From NCBI GenBank assembly GCA_964642175.1, contig CAZXOK010000005.1, positions 1-64,000 of the forward strand: DNA of 64,000 nt. Direction: 5' to 3'. The stretch is from JANQGG01 sp964642175. Lineage in GTDB: Bacteria > Bacteroidota > Chlorobiia > Chlorobiales > Chloroherpetonaceae. Made by a program: the position numbers and the translations under genes. The notes beneath the pieces are model-generated. The model did not search any database, was not told where the DNA came from, and was given only the letters and a program-made list of their open reading frames with translations. The first letter of the stretch is position 1; each line of letters begins with the position of its first letter. Of the stretch, positions 44,251-53,051 are shown piece after piece.

Positions 44251-45297
44251 ATGAAAGATGTATCCCGAAAAACAAGCCATTCAGATGAGCCTTCCCCCCC
44301 TGATTATAATGATCGTCTGGATGAAAAAGCCCGGTTAGACGACCTGGATCGTCAAAAACATATAGCCAAACATCTCTTCAATACCTCCGGTATCCGTAAA
44401 GGTGTTGGCGGTGTTGAATATACAAAGGTGGGTAAGGTAGAGTTAATTATAAAATTTTTAAAACCCATTACCTGGATTCCGGTTATATGGAGCTTTATTT
44501 GCGGAGCTGTTGCCAGCGGCCAGTTCACCTGGGGCGACCTGATGGGTTCAACTTTTTGGCTCGGCGTGCTTCTGACCGGCCCCCTGGTTTCAGGCACCTG
44601 CCAAATGCTCAACGATTATTTCGATCGCGATCTTGATATCCTCAACGAGCCATCAAGGCCTATTCCGGCCGGTGATATTTCGCTTAAAGGTGCCACTATT
44701 CTGATCATCATATGGTCGGCTTTATCGGTTCTCGTTGCATTTTTAATCCACCCCCTTGTTGCCGGGTATGTGGTGTTAGGTATTGTAAATGCCCATCTCT
44801 ATAGTGCCAATCCGATCAAACTAAAAAAACGGCTTTGGGCCGGGAACATTATTGTAGCGTTTTCTTACCTGGTATTTCCATGGATAGCCGGTGAAATCGC
44901 TTTTCGTGGTGAAATCACATCGGCCTCGCTCATTATTGCACTCTTGTATGCCTTTGCCAGCACGGGCACCATGACGGTAAATGACTTTAAATCCATGCAA
45001 GGCGATACACGCGTGGGTATCCGTACCCTGCCGGTAGTATATGGCGAAAAAAAGGCCGCCATTATTGCTGCTGTTATGATAGATATTGGACAGATTTTTG
45101 CTGCATTGTTCATGTTTTATATCCATGAGCCAATTAATGCTTTTATTATTATAGGATTTATTATTCCGCAAATATTTCTTCAAATACGATTTATACAGTC
45201 GCCTTGTACGCGGGATGTTTGGTATAATGGCCTGGCCCAGAATTTCCTGGTAGCCGGCATGCTGGTTTCAGCCCTTGCCATTGCCAATATTTCCTGA
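44251..45297 (+). CDS. chlorophyll synthase-like (BchG/ChlG) UbiA prenyltransferase
   Basis: A 348-residue membrane protein of the UbiA superfamily with about eight to nine helices. Its motifs are those of the (bacterio)chlorophyll synthase branch, not of ubiquinone or menaquinone enzymes: FLKPITWIPVIWSFICGAVA, the first Asp motif NDYFDRDLDILNEPSRPIPAG, YSANPIKLKK and the second Asp motif NDFKSMQGDTRVGIRTLPV. BchG esterifies a chlorophyllide with a polyprenyl diphosphate. The ~60-residue N-terminus is an extra soluble segment. A puhE-like gene follows 98 bp downstream on the same strand. No other chlorophyll-pathway gene is in the window, so the true substrate is uncertain (another tetrapyrrole or an aromatic acceptor are alternatives). 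Confidence 0.82.
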   Translation: MKDVSRKTSHSDEPSPPDYNDRLDEKARLDDLDRQKHIAKHLFNTSGIRKGVGGVEYTKVGKVELIIKFLKPITWIPVIWSFICGAVASGQFTWGDLMGSTFWLGVLLTGPLVSGTCQMLNDYFDRDLDILNEPSRPIPAGDISLKGATILIIIWSALSVLVAFLIHPLVAGYVVLGIVNAHLYSANPIKLKKRLWAGNIIVAFSYLVFPWIAGEIAFRGEITSASLIIALLYAFASTGTMTVNDFKSMQGDTRVGIRTLPVVYGEKKAAIIAAVMIDIGQIFAALFMFYIHEPINAFIIIGFIIPQIFLQIRFIQSPCTRDVWYNGLAQNFLVAGMLVSALAIANIS

Positions 45298-45395
45298 ACC
45301 CGGTTTTTAAGTGCAATAGATTTGCAGGAGAGAATCGTTTAATTTACATTATTTAATGCGATAAAATTTTGATGTTCATGAAAGGAGAAAAGTCT

Positions 45396-46277
45396 ATGTC
45401 TGCTACTGAATTGAGCCAACATGAAAATGTTTCGGAGCTCAATGCACCCAGCCCTAATGAAACCTCTCAACGCATTAAAGATTTATTGGATACCAATGAA
45501 CTTACCACAAAAAAATCCATAACCTCGCAACTGTTCCTGGCCGGGTTTTACTCACTGGCCACTTGGTGGATATCTACAGCCATTATCATCTATTTTAATT
45601 TTCAACCTGTTGTAAGATTCTACTTTTTTCTTACCTCGCTTACCCTGGCCATAACCTGGGGTTATCTGTGGGTGAAACACCGCAACGATGATACCATAAA
45701 AGGCGCCTATATCAGTTTTACCGGGGCTTTGTTTATCTGGGGGTTTGTTGAAGTGAGTTTTTATACCGGCTATATTGTTGGGCCGCCTGTAAGGCCATTA
45801 TTTACTATCAGTCCCTCATGGGAAGCCTTCCATCTGGCTGTTCACCGAAGTATTTACCATGAAATGATGATCATGACCCTTGGTGTGGCTGGACTGGTTA
45901 TATTCCGGAAAGCCAAAAACAAATTTGGGCTCATCACCTTTTTTATTCTTTGGTTTGCCCATCAATCCTGCAAACTGAATGTCTTTTTTGGTGTCAGCAA
46001 TATCGGCCAGGAATTTATTCCGTACACTGTATCGGATATGGCCCCTTACATGACCGTATCCAACATGAACTGGTTGTTCCCGTTTTCTATTACACTCAAT
46101 ACCCTCTTTGCTTATAAATTTCTTAAAAATGCAGGGAACCCGGCAGAATCCGACTGGCGGCGTATCGGTTATATATTGGTTGGTATGATGGCCTTACTGG
46201 CCCTGGTGGAGCACTGGCTTTTGGTGTTGCCCCTGAATGAATCATTATGGGATATCGTTACCCCGTACATTCATTAA
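45396..46277 (+). CDS. PuhE-like (DUF3623) membrane protein
   Basis: A 293-residue membrane protein with about seven helices. The start chosen is the ATG at 45396 with AAGGAG eight bases upstream; the frame is open to a TTG at 45369. After a soluble N-terminus (~55 residues) it matches the photosynthetic-complex-assembly family PuhE/DUF3623: TWWISTAIIIYFN, DDTIKGAYISFTGALFIWG, SFYTGYIVGPP, KLNVFFGVSNIGQEFIP, NWLFPFSITLNTLFAYKFL and LVEHWLLVLPL. In purple bacteria PuhE helps assemble the reaction centre. Here it stands beside a BchG-like gene without reaction-centre genes. The assignment rests on remembered family motifs and should be tested. Confidence 0.75.
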   Translation: MSATELSQHENVSELNAPSPNETSQRIKDLLDTNELTTKKSITSQLFLAGFYSLATWWISTAIIIYFNFQPVVRFYFFLTSLTLAITWGYLWVKHRNDDTIKGAYISFTGALFIWGFVEVSFYTGYIVGPPVRPLFTISPSWEAFHLAVHRSIYHEMMIMTLGVAGLVIFRKAKNKFGLITFFILWFAHQSCKLNVFFGVSNIGQEFIPYTVSDMAPYMTVSNMNWLFPFSITLNTLFAYKFLKNAGNPAESDWRRIGYILVGMMALLALVEHWLLVLPLNESLWDIVTPYIH

Positions 46278-46294
46278 CGCTTCAGACCGTTTAA

Positions 46295-46328
46295 AATAAA
46301 AAAGCCGACATATCAGCCGGCTTTTTTA
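46295..46328. terminator. bidirectional intrinsic terminator
   Basis: AAAAAAGCCG (46298-46307) pairs with CGGCTTTTTT (46318-46327) around a 10-base loop. It lies between the convergent puhE-like and TolC genes and could stop both. Confidence 0.8.
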
Positions 46329-46344
46329 ATGTACCATCTTGTTT

Positions 46345-47661
46345 TTAATCTTTAACCCTAACATTACCCGTGGCCTGCTGCCAATCGAAAAAGGCTGAAA
46401 GGTAATCGAACACGGCAGAATAATAGGTGAGCTTAGCCTGGTCGAACGCCACGCGGGAGTCTTTGAGCTCCAACTGGGTCGCCAGCCCTTGCTGATTTGA
46501 AATTTCAGCGATCTCAAATGCTTTTTTAGCCGTTTGCCGCGTAGATTGAGAGGATTCTATACGCTGTTTGGCTTCGTCGAGTCTGAGCCATATCTGGGAG
46601 ACTTCCTGGTATATATCGTCGGTTGTTTTTTGTAGTTTCAGCTTGGTTTTGTTGCGATCAATAATGGCTTTTTCAACCTGGGATCCAACAAATCCACCCG
46701 TATAAATGGGTACTGAAAGAGTTAAACCGGCAACCAGGGCATGGTTTTCTTCTTCAAGCTTAAAGTCATCGGATTGTGACGAATAGTTATAAGCAAAACT
46801 AGCTTTAAGGTTTGGGAAAAAGTTTGATCGTTCGGCACTTACATTGGTTGAGCGCAGTTTTTCTTCCCATACCAGGGCGTTATAATCGGGTCTTTTGCTT
46901 AAGACGGTTTCAAATGCCATTTCGCCGGGCATTGATGGATATGTTTCAAAATCTCCGGAAAGCTGTATTTGCTCCTTAATATCAATACTGGCAAGGTTTT
47001 TCAGGCTGATCATGGCAATATCCATGTTTCGCTTGGCTTCGGCTGTCTGAGGGATCTGATCTTTCCAGCGCACTTCAGCCTGCAACAATTCAAATTCAGA
47101 AACCACGCCGTTATCGAATTTTTTCTTGATGTTCAGGTAATTCTTATAAGCATTTTCTTCAGCAGCGCCACTCACTTCCCATACTTTTTTCAAGAGCAGG
47201 GTCTGGTAAAAGAGCTTTTTGGCAACGGTCAGAATTTGCTGTTCGCTGGACTCGTAAATAAACTTTGTCATTTTCTCATATTCAGAGGCTGCTCTCAATG
47301 CACTGCCTACTTCCAGACTGAACAAGGTTTGAGAAAGGCCGGCTCTTAACCCGAACTCGTTATTACGATTAATTTTAAATTTTTGTGTGCCGCTGCCGCC
47401 TCCCATCGCCGAAAAATCGGCATACAAAAAATTATCTTTCAGGTTTCGGTTGTAGGTACCTTCAACCGATATTTTTGGCAGGGCTAAAGACCAGGCTTGC
47501 TGATTATTAGCTTTGGCAACTTCAAGCTCCTGCTCGGCCAACTTGATATCTTTACTGGATGTTTTTACTTTTGCCAAATACTCTTTGAGTGTTAAAGTGG
47601 CCGATTGGGCCTCATGTGCGATCCCGAAAACCAGGATGACAAAAAGGATGATTTGTTTCAT
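46345..47661 (-). CDS. TolC-family outer membrane efflux protein
   Basis: Outer-membrane channel of a tripartite efflux pump. It has about 438 residues from the ATG at 47659-47661 (MKQIILFVILVFG), which opens a signal peptide ending EAQSA; an ATG four codons upstream is also possible. The OEP repeats are seen as long coiled helices (LAEQELEVAKANNQQAW, AKRNMDIAMISLKNLA) alternating with barrel strands (KLSVPIYTGG-type segment LTLSVPIYTGGFVGSQVEKA written in part). It is last in the operon tetR-MFP-RND-tolC, 28 bp after the RND gene. Confidence 0.9.
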   Translation of the reverse strand: MKQIILFVILVFGIAHEAQSATLTLKEYLAKVKTSSKDIKLAEQELEVAKANNQQAWSLALPKISVEGTYNRNLKDNFLYADFSAMGGGSGTQKFKINRNNEFGLRAGLSQTLFSLEVGSALRAASEYEKMTKFIYESSEQQILTVAKKLFYQTLLLKKVWEVSGAAEENAYKNYLNIKKKFDNGVVSEFELLQAEVRWKDQIPQTAEAKRNMDIAMISLKNLASIDIKEQIQLSGDFETYPSMPGEMAFETVLSKRPDYNALVWEEKLRSTNVSAERSNFFPNLKASFAYNYSSQSDDFKLEEENHALVAGLTLSVPIYTGGFVGSQVEKAIIDRNKTKLKLQKTTDDIYQEVSQIWLRLDEAKQRIESSQSTRQTAKKAFEIAEISNQQGLATQLELKDSRVAFDQAKLTYYSAVFDYLSAFFDWQQATGNVRVKD

Positions 47662-47689
47662 GACCAGATACATGTGGTTAAAATATGCG

Positions 47690-50600
47690 CTAAGATTGAA
47701 CCCGTTTTTCGCGGGATGTGATATCGTAAATTGCCGGGATTACAAATAACGCTAAAAAGGTAGAGACTACCAATCCGCCAATTGCGACTATACCCATCGG
47801 CTCACGAATCTCCCGACCGGCATCGCCCAGACCCAATGCCATCGGCAACATGCCTAAAATAATTGCAATGGTCGACATTAATATGGGCTTAAGTTTTGTA
47901 GGGCATGCTTGTGTTAATGCTTCAAAGACACTATGTCCTTTCTGACGAAGCTCGTTGGTATAACTGAGCATCAAAATAGCGTTATTGACCACAATTCCAA
48001 GCAGCATCACAATCGAGAGCATCGAAATAATGTTCATGCTTTTTCCTGTAATAAACATACCGGCAAACACGCCGATCAAAGCCAGCGGAACCGTACCCAG
48101 GATCATTAACGGCTGGGTTAAACTCTCCAGAATGGCTGCAAGCAGCATGTATGTGAGCACAATAGCAATGATAAAGGTTTGAAGCATATCGATGGCGGCT
48201 TCCTGCATCAACTCTGCATCACCACTCCAGGTAACCTGGTAACCGGATGGCAGATCCAGAGTCTCTACCCGATTGGTGATCTCGGCAACCACATCACCCA
48301 TAGGAACACCTGGAGCGGCGGAGGCCGAAAACTCGACCGCTTTGAACTTATCCTTGTGCATGATCTTGCTGAATCCTTCAACAAACCTGATCTCACAAAG
48401 CTGACTCAGGCGGAATGTGCCATTTGGCGTACTTAACGTGATGTTTTTAATCTCTTGAGGACTATCTACTGAGGCATCATTCATCATGACACGGATATCA
48501 TATTCTTCACCCTCTTCTTTGAACTGGGTAGCAACCAGACCATTAACCGCACCGCGCACATTCATGGCCAGATCATAAATACTCAATCCTGCATCCGAAA
48601 GCTTTTTACGATCCGGGATTAGTTTAATCTCAGGCTTACCTGTTCGTGAACTGGTGTTTAGATTAACCAAACCGGGAATATCAGAGATTTTCGCCAGTAT
48701 TTGATCCTTGTATAACTCCACCTTGTCGTTGTCCTGCCCCATCAAATAAAACAGGATCGGTGCCTGTTCACCACCACCCAGAGAAGAAACGGCCCTGACA
48801 CGAATTCTGGCGTCCGGCACCTGAGAAAGCTTGTTTATGATCTGGGTGGCGTAATACTCGGAGCTTTGAGTGCGTTCGGCAGACCCCACCAGTTTTACCT
48901 TCACCAATGCCACATTAGTACCAGTATTGAACTCATTGATCTGGCCTAAGCTCACCAGCATGTGTTTTAACTCGGGCATCGTCTTCAACTCTTTCTCAAT
49001 GGTATTAAACAGTTCTGCGGTTTTTTGCAGATTAGCACCTTCGGACAGTTCAAATTGCACTTCAATATCACCCTCATCGGTTAATGGCACAAATTCAAAC
49101 CCAATACTGCCGGCCATGGGCAAGCTTAGAATAAACAGTAGCGTAGCGGCTATTAAAACGCTGCCTGCACGCCACTTTGTTTGCAGGATATACTCCAGAG
49201 AACGCTTATAAAGCGATTCCCAGTAATGAAACATGCCTTCCAGTTTCTGGCCCAACGGATGCTTTTTTTTATCCTCTTCGGGTAAGATCAAAGATGCCAG
49301 CATGGGAGTGAGTGTAAAGGAAATGGTTAATGAAAATATGGTGGCAAACGTTACAGTTAATGCAAACTCACGGAAAAACTGCCCCACCAGGCTCGACATT
49401 TGAGCGATTGGTAAAAATACAGCGATATTGGTAAGCGCTGATGCAATAACGGCAATTGCCACTTCATTAGCCCCTTTGGAAGACGCCTCTATCCTGTTAT
49501 TGCCCATTTCTTTATGCCGGAAAATATTTTCCAGGACCACCACAGAGTTGGTTACCAGAACACCTACAGCGGTAGAAAGTCCCATCAGGCTCATCATATT
49601 GAGCGTGAAACCCGAAAGTTGCATCAACATAAAGGACGATATGATTGATACTGGCATGGATATCGCCACAATGGTTGTTGAGCGTATATCGTGCAAAAAG
49701 AAAAGCAATACCAGGCTGGTTAAGACTACACCGAGAAGAATATTAAGCAGGGTATCTTCGACCGAACTTTCAATAAATGTTGCCCGGTTTGTTACAATTT
49801 CAAGATTAACGCCTGGTGGTAAGGTCTTTTCGAGTTCCGGGAGAATATTTTTTACATCGCTGGCAATTTCCACAGAATTACCTTCCGTGCTCTTGATGAG
49901 ACTTAACAGCACGGCATCGGGGCTACCACGGTTTTCTTTATAATTATAAAAGCTGACACGCTGGCGAACTTCTTCACCGGTATCAACGATCCGGGCAATA
50001 TCCTTGAGGCGTTTTGGCCCGTTCTTTGTTGGCACTTCAAGTTCTTCAATGGATTTGGTGTCCTGAAATTCACCACTTAATCTTACCGTATACTCCTCGG
50101 TTCCCTTTTGAAAATTACCCGCCGGAATGTCCATGTTCTGGGCCGTTAGCACCTGGGAGAGCTGGTTAATATCTATGGTATTCTGGAAGACGGTACGGTT
50201 TTCCATGATCACCTGCACTTCGCGCTCCTGTCCGCCAATCACGTTTACCCGACCCACCCCGGCAATCTGGGCAAAGCGGTCTTTAAGACGTTTATCGGCT
50301 AATTCAAACAATTCTGTTTTGTTCAGGTTACCCGAGAGCACAACTTCAACAATGGGTTCTTCGTTGGCATTCAACTTTTGAACCACCGGTATATCGGCCC
50401 CGTCCGGAAGTGAGTTCACGATCAAATCCACCTTGTCTTTTACTTCCTGGTTGGCCTGGTCACCATCTTTACTCAACTCAAACTGGATTAAAATGATTGA
50501 CACACCATCCATAGAATAGGATATCATTTTATCTATCTGGCTGACAGAGGAAACCTCGTCTTCTATTTTCTTGGTTACCTGGGTCTCAATTTCTTTTGGC

Positions 50601-50764
50601 CCGGCTCCCGGATAAGTGGTTTGAACTGTTACAAATGGAATATTAATGGTAGGGAACAAATCCAGCGACATTCCAAAGTATGAGATTGATCCAAAGAGCG
50701 CAAAGACAAGCAAAAACATGCTCATCATTATCGGACGCTTAATCGACAGATCGGCTATAGACAT
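47690..50764 (-). CDS. RND-family efflux permease (AcrB/MexF type)
   Basis: A 1024-residue proton-driven inner-membrane pump with twelve helices and two large periplasmic loops. The N-terminus MSIADLSIKRPIMMSMFLLV and motifs such as FPTINIPFVTVQTTYPGAGP, VATDNSVVVLENIF-like VTNSVVVLENIFRH and GIVVNNAILMLSYTNELR are those of HAE1/AcrB-type permeases. The proton-relay acidic pair is less clear: the TM4 segment reads LSTAVGVLVTNSVV, so the canonical double Asp is replaced (VGVLVTN), a feature of the Bacteroidota HAE1/HME-like branch. It lies between the adaptor and TolC genes in one operon. Confidence 0.92.
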   Translation of the reverse strand: MSIADLSIKRPIMMSMFLLVFALFGSISYFGMSLDLFPTINIPFVTVQTTYPGAGPKEIETQVTKKIEDEVSSVSQIDKMISYSMDGVSIILIQFELSKDGDQANQEVKDKVDLIVNSLPDGADIPVVQKLNANEEPIVEVVLSGNLNKTELFELADKRLKDRFAQIAGVGRVNVIGGQEREVQVIMENRTVFQNTIDINQLSQVLTAQNMDIPAGNFQKGTEEYTVRLSGEFQDTKSIEELEVPTKNGPKRLKDIARIVDTGEEVRQRVSFYNYKENRGSPDAVLLSLIKSTEGNSVEIASDVKNILPELEKTLPPGVNLEIVTNRATFIESSVEDTLLNILLGVVLTSLVLLFFLHDIRSTTIVAISMPVSIISSFMLMQLSGFTLNMMSLMGLSTAVGVLVTNSVVVLENIFRHKEMGNNRIEASSKGANEVAIAVIASALTNIAVFLPIAQMSSLVGQFFREFALTVTFATIFSLTISFTLTPMLASLILPEEDKKKHPLGQKLEGMFHYWESLYKRSLEYILQTKWRAGSVLIAATLLFILSLPMAGSIGFEFVPLTDEGDIEVQFELSEGANLQKTAELFNTIEKELKTMPELKHMLVSLGQINEFNTGTNVALVKVKLVGSAERTQSSEYYATQIINKLSQVPDARIRVRAVSSLGGGEQAPILFYLMGQDNDKVELYKDQILAKISDIPGLVNLNTSSRTGKPEIKLIPDRKKLSDAGLSIYDLAMNVRGAVNGLVATQFKEEGEEYDIRVMMNDASVDSPQEIKNITLSTPNGTFRLSQLCEIRFVEGFSKIMHKDKFKAVEFSASAAPGVPMGDVVAEITNRVETLDLPSGYQVTWSGDAELMQEAAIDMLQTFIIAIVLTYMLLAAILESLTQPLMILGTVPLALIGVFAGMFITGKSMNIISMLSIVMLLGIVVNNAILMLSYTNELRQKGHSVFEALTQACPTKLKPILMSTIAIILGMLPMALGLGDAGREIREPMGIVAIGGLVVSTFLALFVIPAIYDITSREKRVQS

Positions 50765-50800
50765 ACTAAACTTGGTTAAACTTTAAAAATGATAGGGCCA

Positions 50801-51829
50801 TTAGTTGCGAATATTGATTTTCTTACCGTCTGTGATCAATAACAGGCCTTCGGTTATCAGTTTATCTCCAGACTTCAGACCATCTTTGATTTCAATATCG
50901 ATGCCATTTGATCCGCCTGTTTCAACCGGTTTTAACACGGCCGAATCGCCCCGGGCCAGATACACCCATTGCCGGCTGTCTCGCTCAATCAAAAACCGCC
51001 GATTTATGGCATAAGCTTCGGGATTGTTGTAGGTTTCAATAATGATCTCTGCGGTAACACCCGTTTGTTCCAGAAGGCCTGGATTATTAAACTCAATTCC
51101 CATTTCAAAGGCTTGCTTATGTGGATGCATACTTCTATTAACGCGTGTTACGTTTCCTTCTAACTGCAAGCCATTCCATTTTGCTACCGCTTTCTGGCCA
51201 ACTTTAAAGTTGCTGATATCTTTTTCAGGTACCCAAACCGAGGCCTTGAGTTTGTTGGTTTTTGAAACCGTAAAAAGCGGGTCGTCTTGTTCTACATTAT
51301 CAGATGGCTGAACATCAATCTTTGTAATAATACCAGAGATTGGCGACTGCACTTTCACAGACTGACTCATCGCATTCCAATTGGCTTTGGCAACTTCGTA
51401 CCTGGTTTTGACATTATCATAATCCTGCCTCGAAATGCCGCCCTTTTCAAATACCATTTTCATGCGTTCGTAAGTAGCTTTAGCATTCAGATAGTTTTCC
51501 TTAACCTGCAGGTACTGGGCTCCGGGATTGTCTTGCGGAAATGTGAGCACAACCTGTCCTTTGCCAACACGCTGCCCTACCCTGATCAATACCTGCTCTA
51601 CTTTATCGGTGATCGGGGCATACTCGGTTGTCTCTTCAATACCGGTAAGGGTTGCAAAAAAATGTTCATTTACCGAAAAGTTTGCTGGCTTAAGGGTTGT
51701 TACTTTTACCGGCACACCATTTTCGGCATAGAGCTCTTCAAGATTTTTGTCAGCCTGCTCCTGATTATCACAACCTGCGAAGATCAGGATAAAAATGAGA
51801 CTGCCAATAAGGGGCCCAATATTATTCAT
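50801..51829 (-). CDS. RND efflux periplasmic adaptor subunit (MFP)
   Basis: A 342-residue membrane-fusion protein, lipid-anchored: signal IGSLIFILIFAGCDNQ with the lipobox cysteine near residue 20. It has lipoyl/barrel-sandwich halves (APITDKVEQVLIRVGQRVGKGQVV and VQSPISGIITKIDVQPSDNV), a short alpha-hairpin (KENYLNAKATYERMKMVFEK) between them and a beta-barrel and membrane-proximal domain after. It connects the RND pump to TolC. The TetR-type operator 51848-51863 lies 19 bp upstream of its start, so the pump genes are probably repressed there. Confidence 0.92.
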   Translation of the reverse strand: MNNIGPLIGSLIFILIFAGCDNQEQADKNLEELYAENGVPVKVTTLKPANFSVNEHFFATLTGIEETTEYAPITDKVEQVLIRVGQRVGKGQVVLTFPQDNPGAQYLQVKENYLNAKATYERMKMVFEKGGISRQDYDNVKTRYEVAKANWNAMSQSVKVQSPISGIITKIDVQPSDNVEQDDPLFTVSKTNKLKASVWVPEKDISNFKVGQKAVAKWNGLQLEGNVTRVNRSMHPHKQAFEMGIEFNNPGLLEQTGVTAEIIIETYNNPEAYAINRRFLIERDSRQWVYLARGDSAVLKPVETGGSNGIDIEIKDGLKSGDKLITEGLLLITDGKKINIRN

Positions 51830-51847
51830 TTGACTTGCAATATTTTA

Positions 51848-51863
51848 TACATTTGTGAATGTA
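51848..51863. promoter_or_regulatory. probable TetR/AcrR operator upstream of the adaptor gene
   Basis: TACATTTGTGAATGTA is a perfect 6-bp inverted repeat (TACATT/AATGTA) around TGTG, extended by TATG on the right. It closely resembles the E. coli AcrR operator, which has the core TACATTTATGAATGTA. It lies between the tetR stop and the adaptor start. A second, related palindrome precedes tetR itself (52511-52526). Confidence 0.75.
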
Positions 51864-51883
51864 TGTTTAAAAAAAATGGCGTT

Positions 51884-52489
51884 TTAACTTTTAATACCCT
51901 CAATAAAAATACAGATCATCGGTTCGATGTTTTCTGCTTCCAAGGGGATGTTTTTTTCATGGCGTAATGTAGAAATGCCTATCAACAGCGACAACATATA
52001 TTTAAAGATCACATCGGTATCCAGTTGCTTTTTAATATGTCCTGAAGCTTTGCCCTGTTCAATTAAATCGTAAAACAGCGTTCTGAATGGCAATATCGTT
52101 TCATGTTCCATCAATTCAATTTTATCACGAACATCAGGTGTCCATTCAATGGTGTATTGCAACTTGCTCATCTTACCTACATATTCATCACCGCTGATAT
52201 CCGACGCAATAAATTTCAACGACATTTTAATATTCTCAAGGGCCGGTTTGCTTGTATCGATGGCTCTTTGGAGTCGGGAGTTCAGATACATCATACCTTC
52301 TTTATACACCTCACAATACAGCTCAAGCTTGTTTTTAAAGTGCCAGTAAAATGCACCTCGAGAAAGCCCGGCAACTTGCACAATGTCTTCAAGGCGGGTA
52401 GCCGCAAAACCTTTTTCACTGAATACGTTCAGACCTGCGACTATTAACGCTTTTCGGGTTTCAGCTGCCTGCTCCTTTGTAACTCTCAT
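51884..52489 (-). CDS. TetR/AcrR-family transcriptional repressor
   Basis: About 201 residues from the ATG at 52487-52489 (MRVTKEQAAETRKALI); the frame remains open for ten more codons, which would run through the operator, so the shorter start is preferred. The N-terminal helix-turn-helix is typical of AcrR: FSEKGFAATRLEDIVQVAGL and SRGAFYWHFKNKLELYCEVY. The C-terminal ligand domain resembles AcrR/TtgR. It is the first gene of the efflux operon and presumably represses itself and the pump genes through the palindromes at 52511-52526 and 51848-51863, with release by a pump substrate. Confidence 0.92.
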   Translation of the reverse strand: MRVTKEQAAETRKALIVAGLNVFSEKGFAATRLEDIVQVAGLSRGAFYWHFKNKLELYCEVYKEGMMYLNSRLQRAIDTSKPALENIKMSLKFIASDISGDEYVGKMSKLQYTIEWTPDVRDKIELMEHETILPFRTLFYDLIEQGKASGHIKKQLDTDVIFKYMLSLLIGISTLRHEKNIPLEAENIEPMICIFIEGIKS

Positions 52490-52510
52490 ATACCAGTTAA
52501 AGTTATCACA

Positions 52511-52526
52511 TACATACATGTATGTA
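52511..52526. promoter_or_regulatory. probable TetR/AcrR autoregulatory operator
   Basis: TACATACATGTATGTA is a perfect 16-bp palindrome about 22 bp upstream of the tetR start, sharing the TACAT/ATGTA half-sites with the site at 51848-51863. The position suits autorepression. Confidence 0.75.
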
Positions 52527-52653
52527 TAATAAAAAGACAGCTTTTTTCCAATTTATACCCGAATCTTTTTTACCCGTTTTAATGTTTTTAATTGTAGCTT
52601 TTTTAAACGTGCTTTCAATTCAACACTTTACCTAAACCAAAACAATAAGCCTG

Positions 52654-53030
52654 ATGGAAAAAGAAATGAATCCTGTCGGTTGGTTCGAAATCCCGGTTGT
52701 GGATATACCAAGAGCAAAAGCTTTTTATGAGCATTTGCTGAATGTTACGTTTGAAGAGATTACCATGGAACAAGACCAAATGGCCATGTTCCCCATGAAA
52801 GAAAATGGCATTGGCAGCTCTGGCAGCCTGTGAAAAGCCAGGGTTTTACGCCGTCATTAACCGGAATCCAAATCTATTTTACAGCCCCCGACTTAGAAGC
52901 AACCTTGAAACGAGCTGAAGAAAAAGGCGGTAAAATTCTAACACCAAAAACCCGCATCGGCGAGTATGGTTTTATTGGATTTATCCAGGATACCGAAGGC
53001 AATAAAATCGGATTACACTCTCGTATTTAA
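52654..53030 (+). pseudogene. VOC/glyoxalase-like protein, frameshifted
   Basis: Frame 1 (52654-52833) gives MNPVGWFEIPVVDIPRAKAFYEHLL and then the typical VOC strand, but ends at a TGA at 52831. The +2 frame from a GTG at 52830 continues VKSQGFTPSLTGIQIYFT... FIQDTEGNKIGLHS, the second half of the fold including the C-terminal metal-ligand region. One inserted G (CTG-GTG) would restore about 126 residues, normal for single-domain VOC proteins. An assembly error or a recent loss is possible. It is divergent from the tetR gene and 21 bp upstream of the nitroreductase gene, probably in one transcript. Confidence 0.8.
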
Positions 53031-53051
53031 CTATTAAAAACACCTAAGCAT

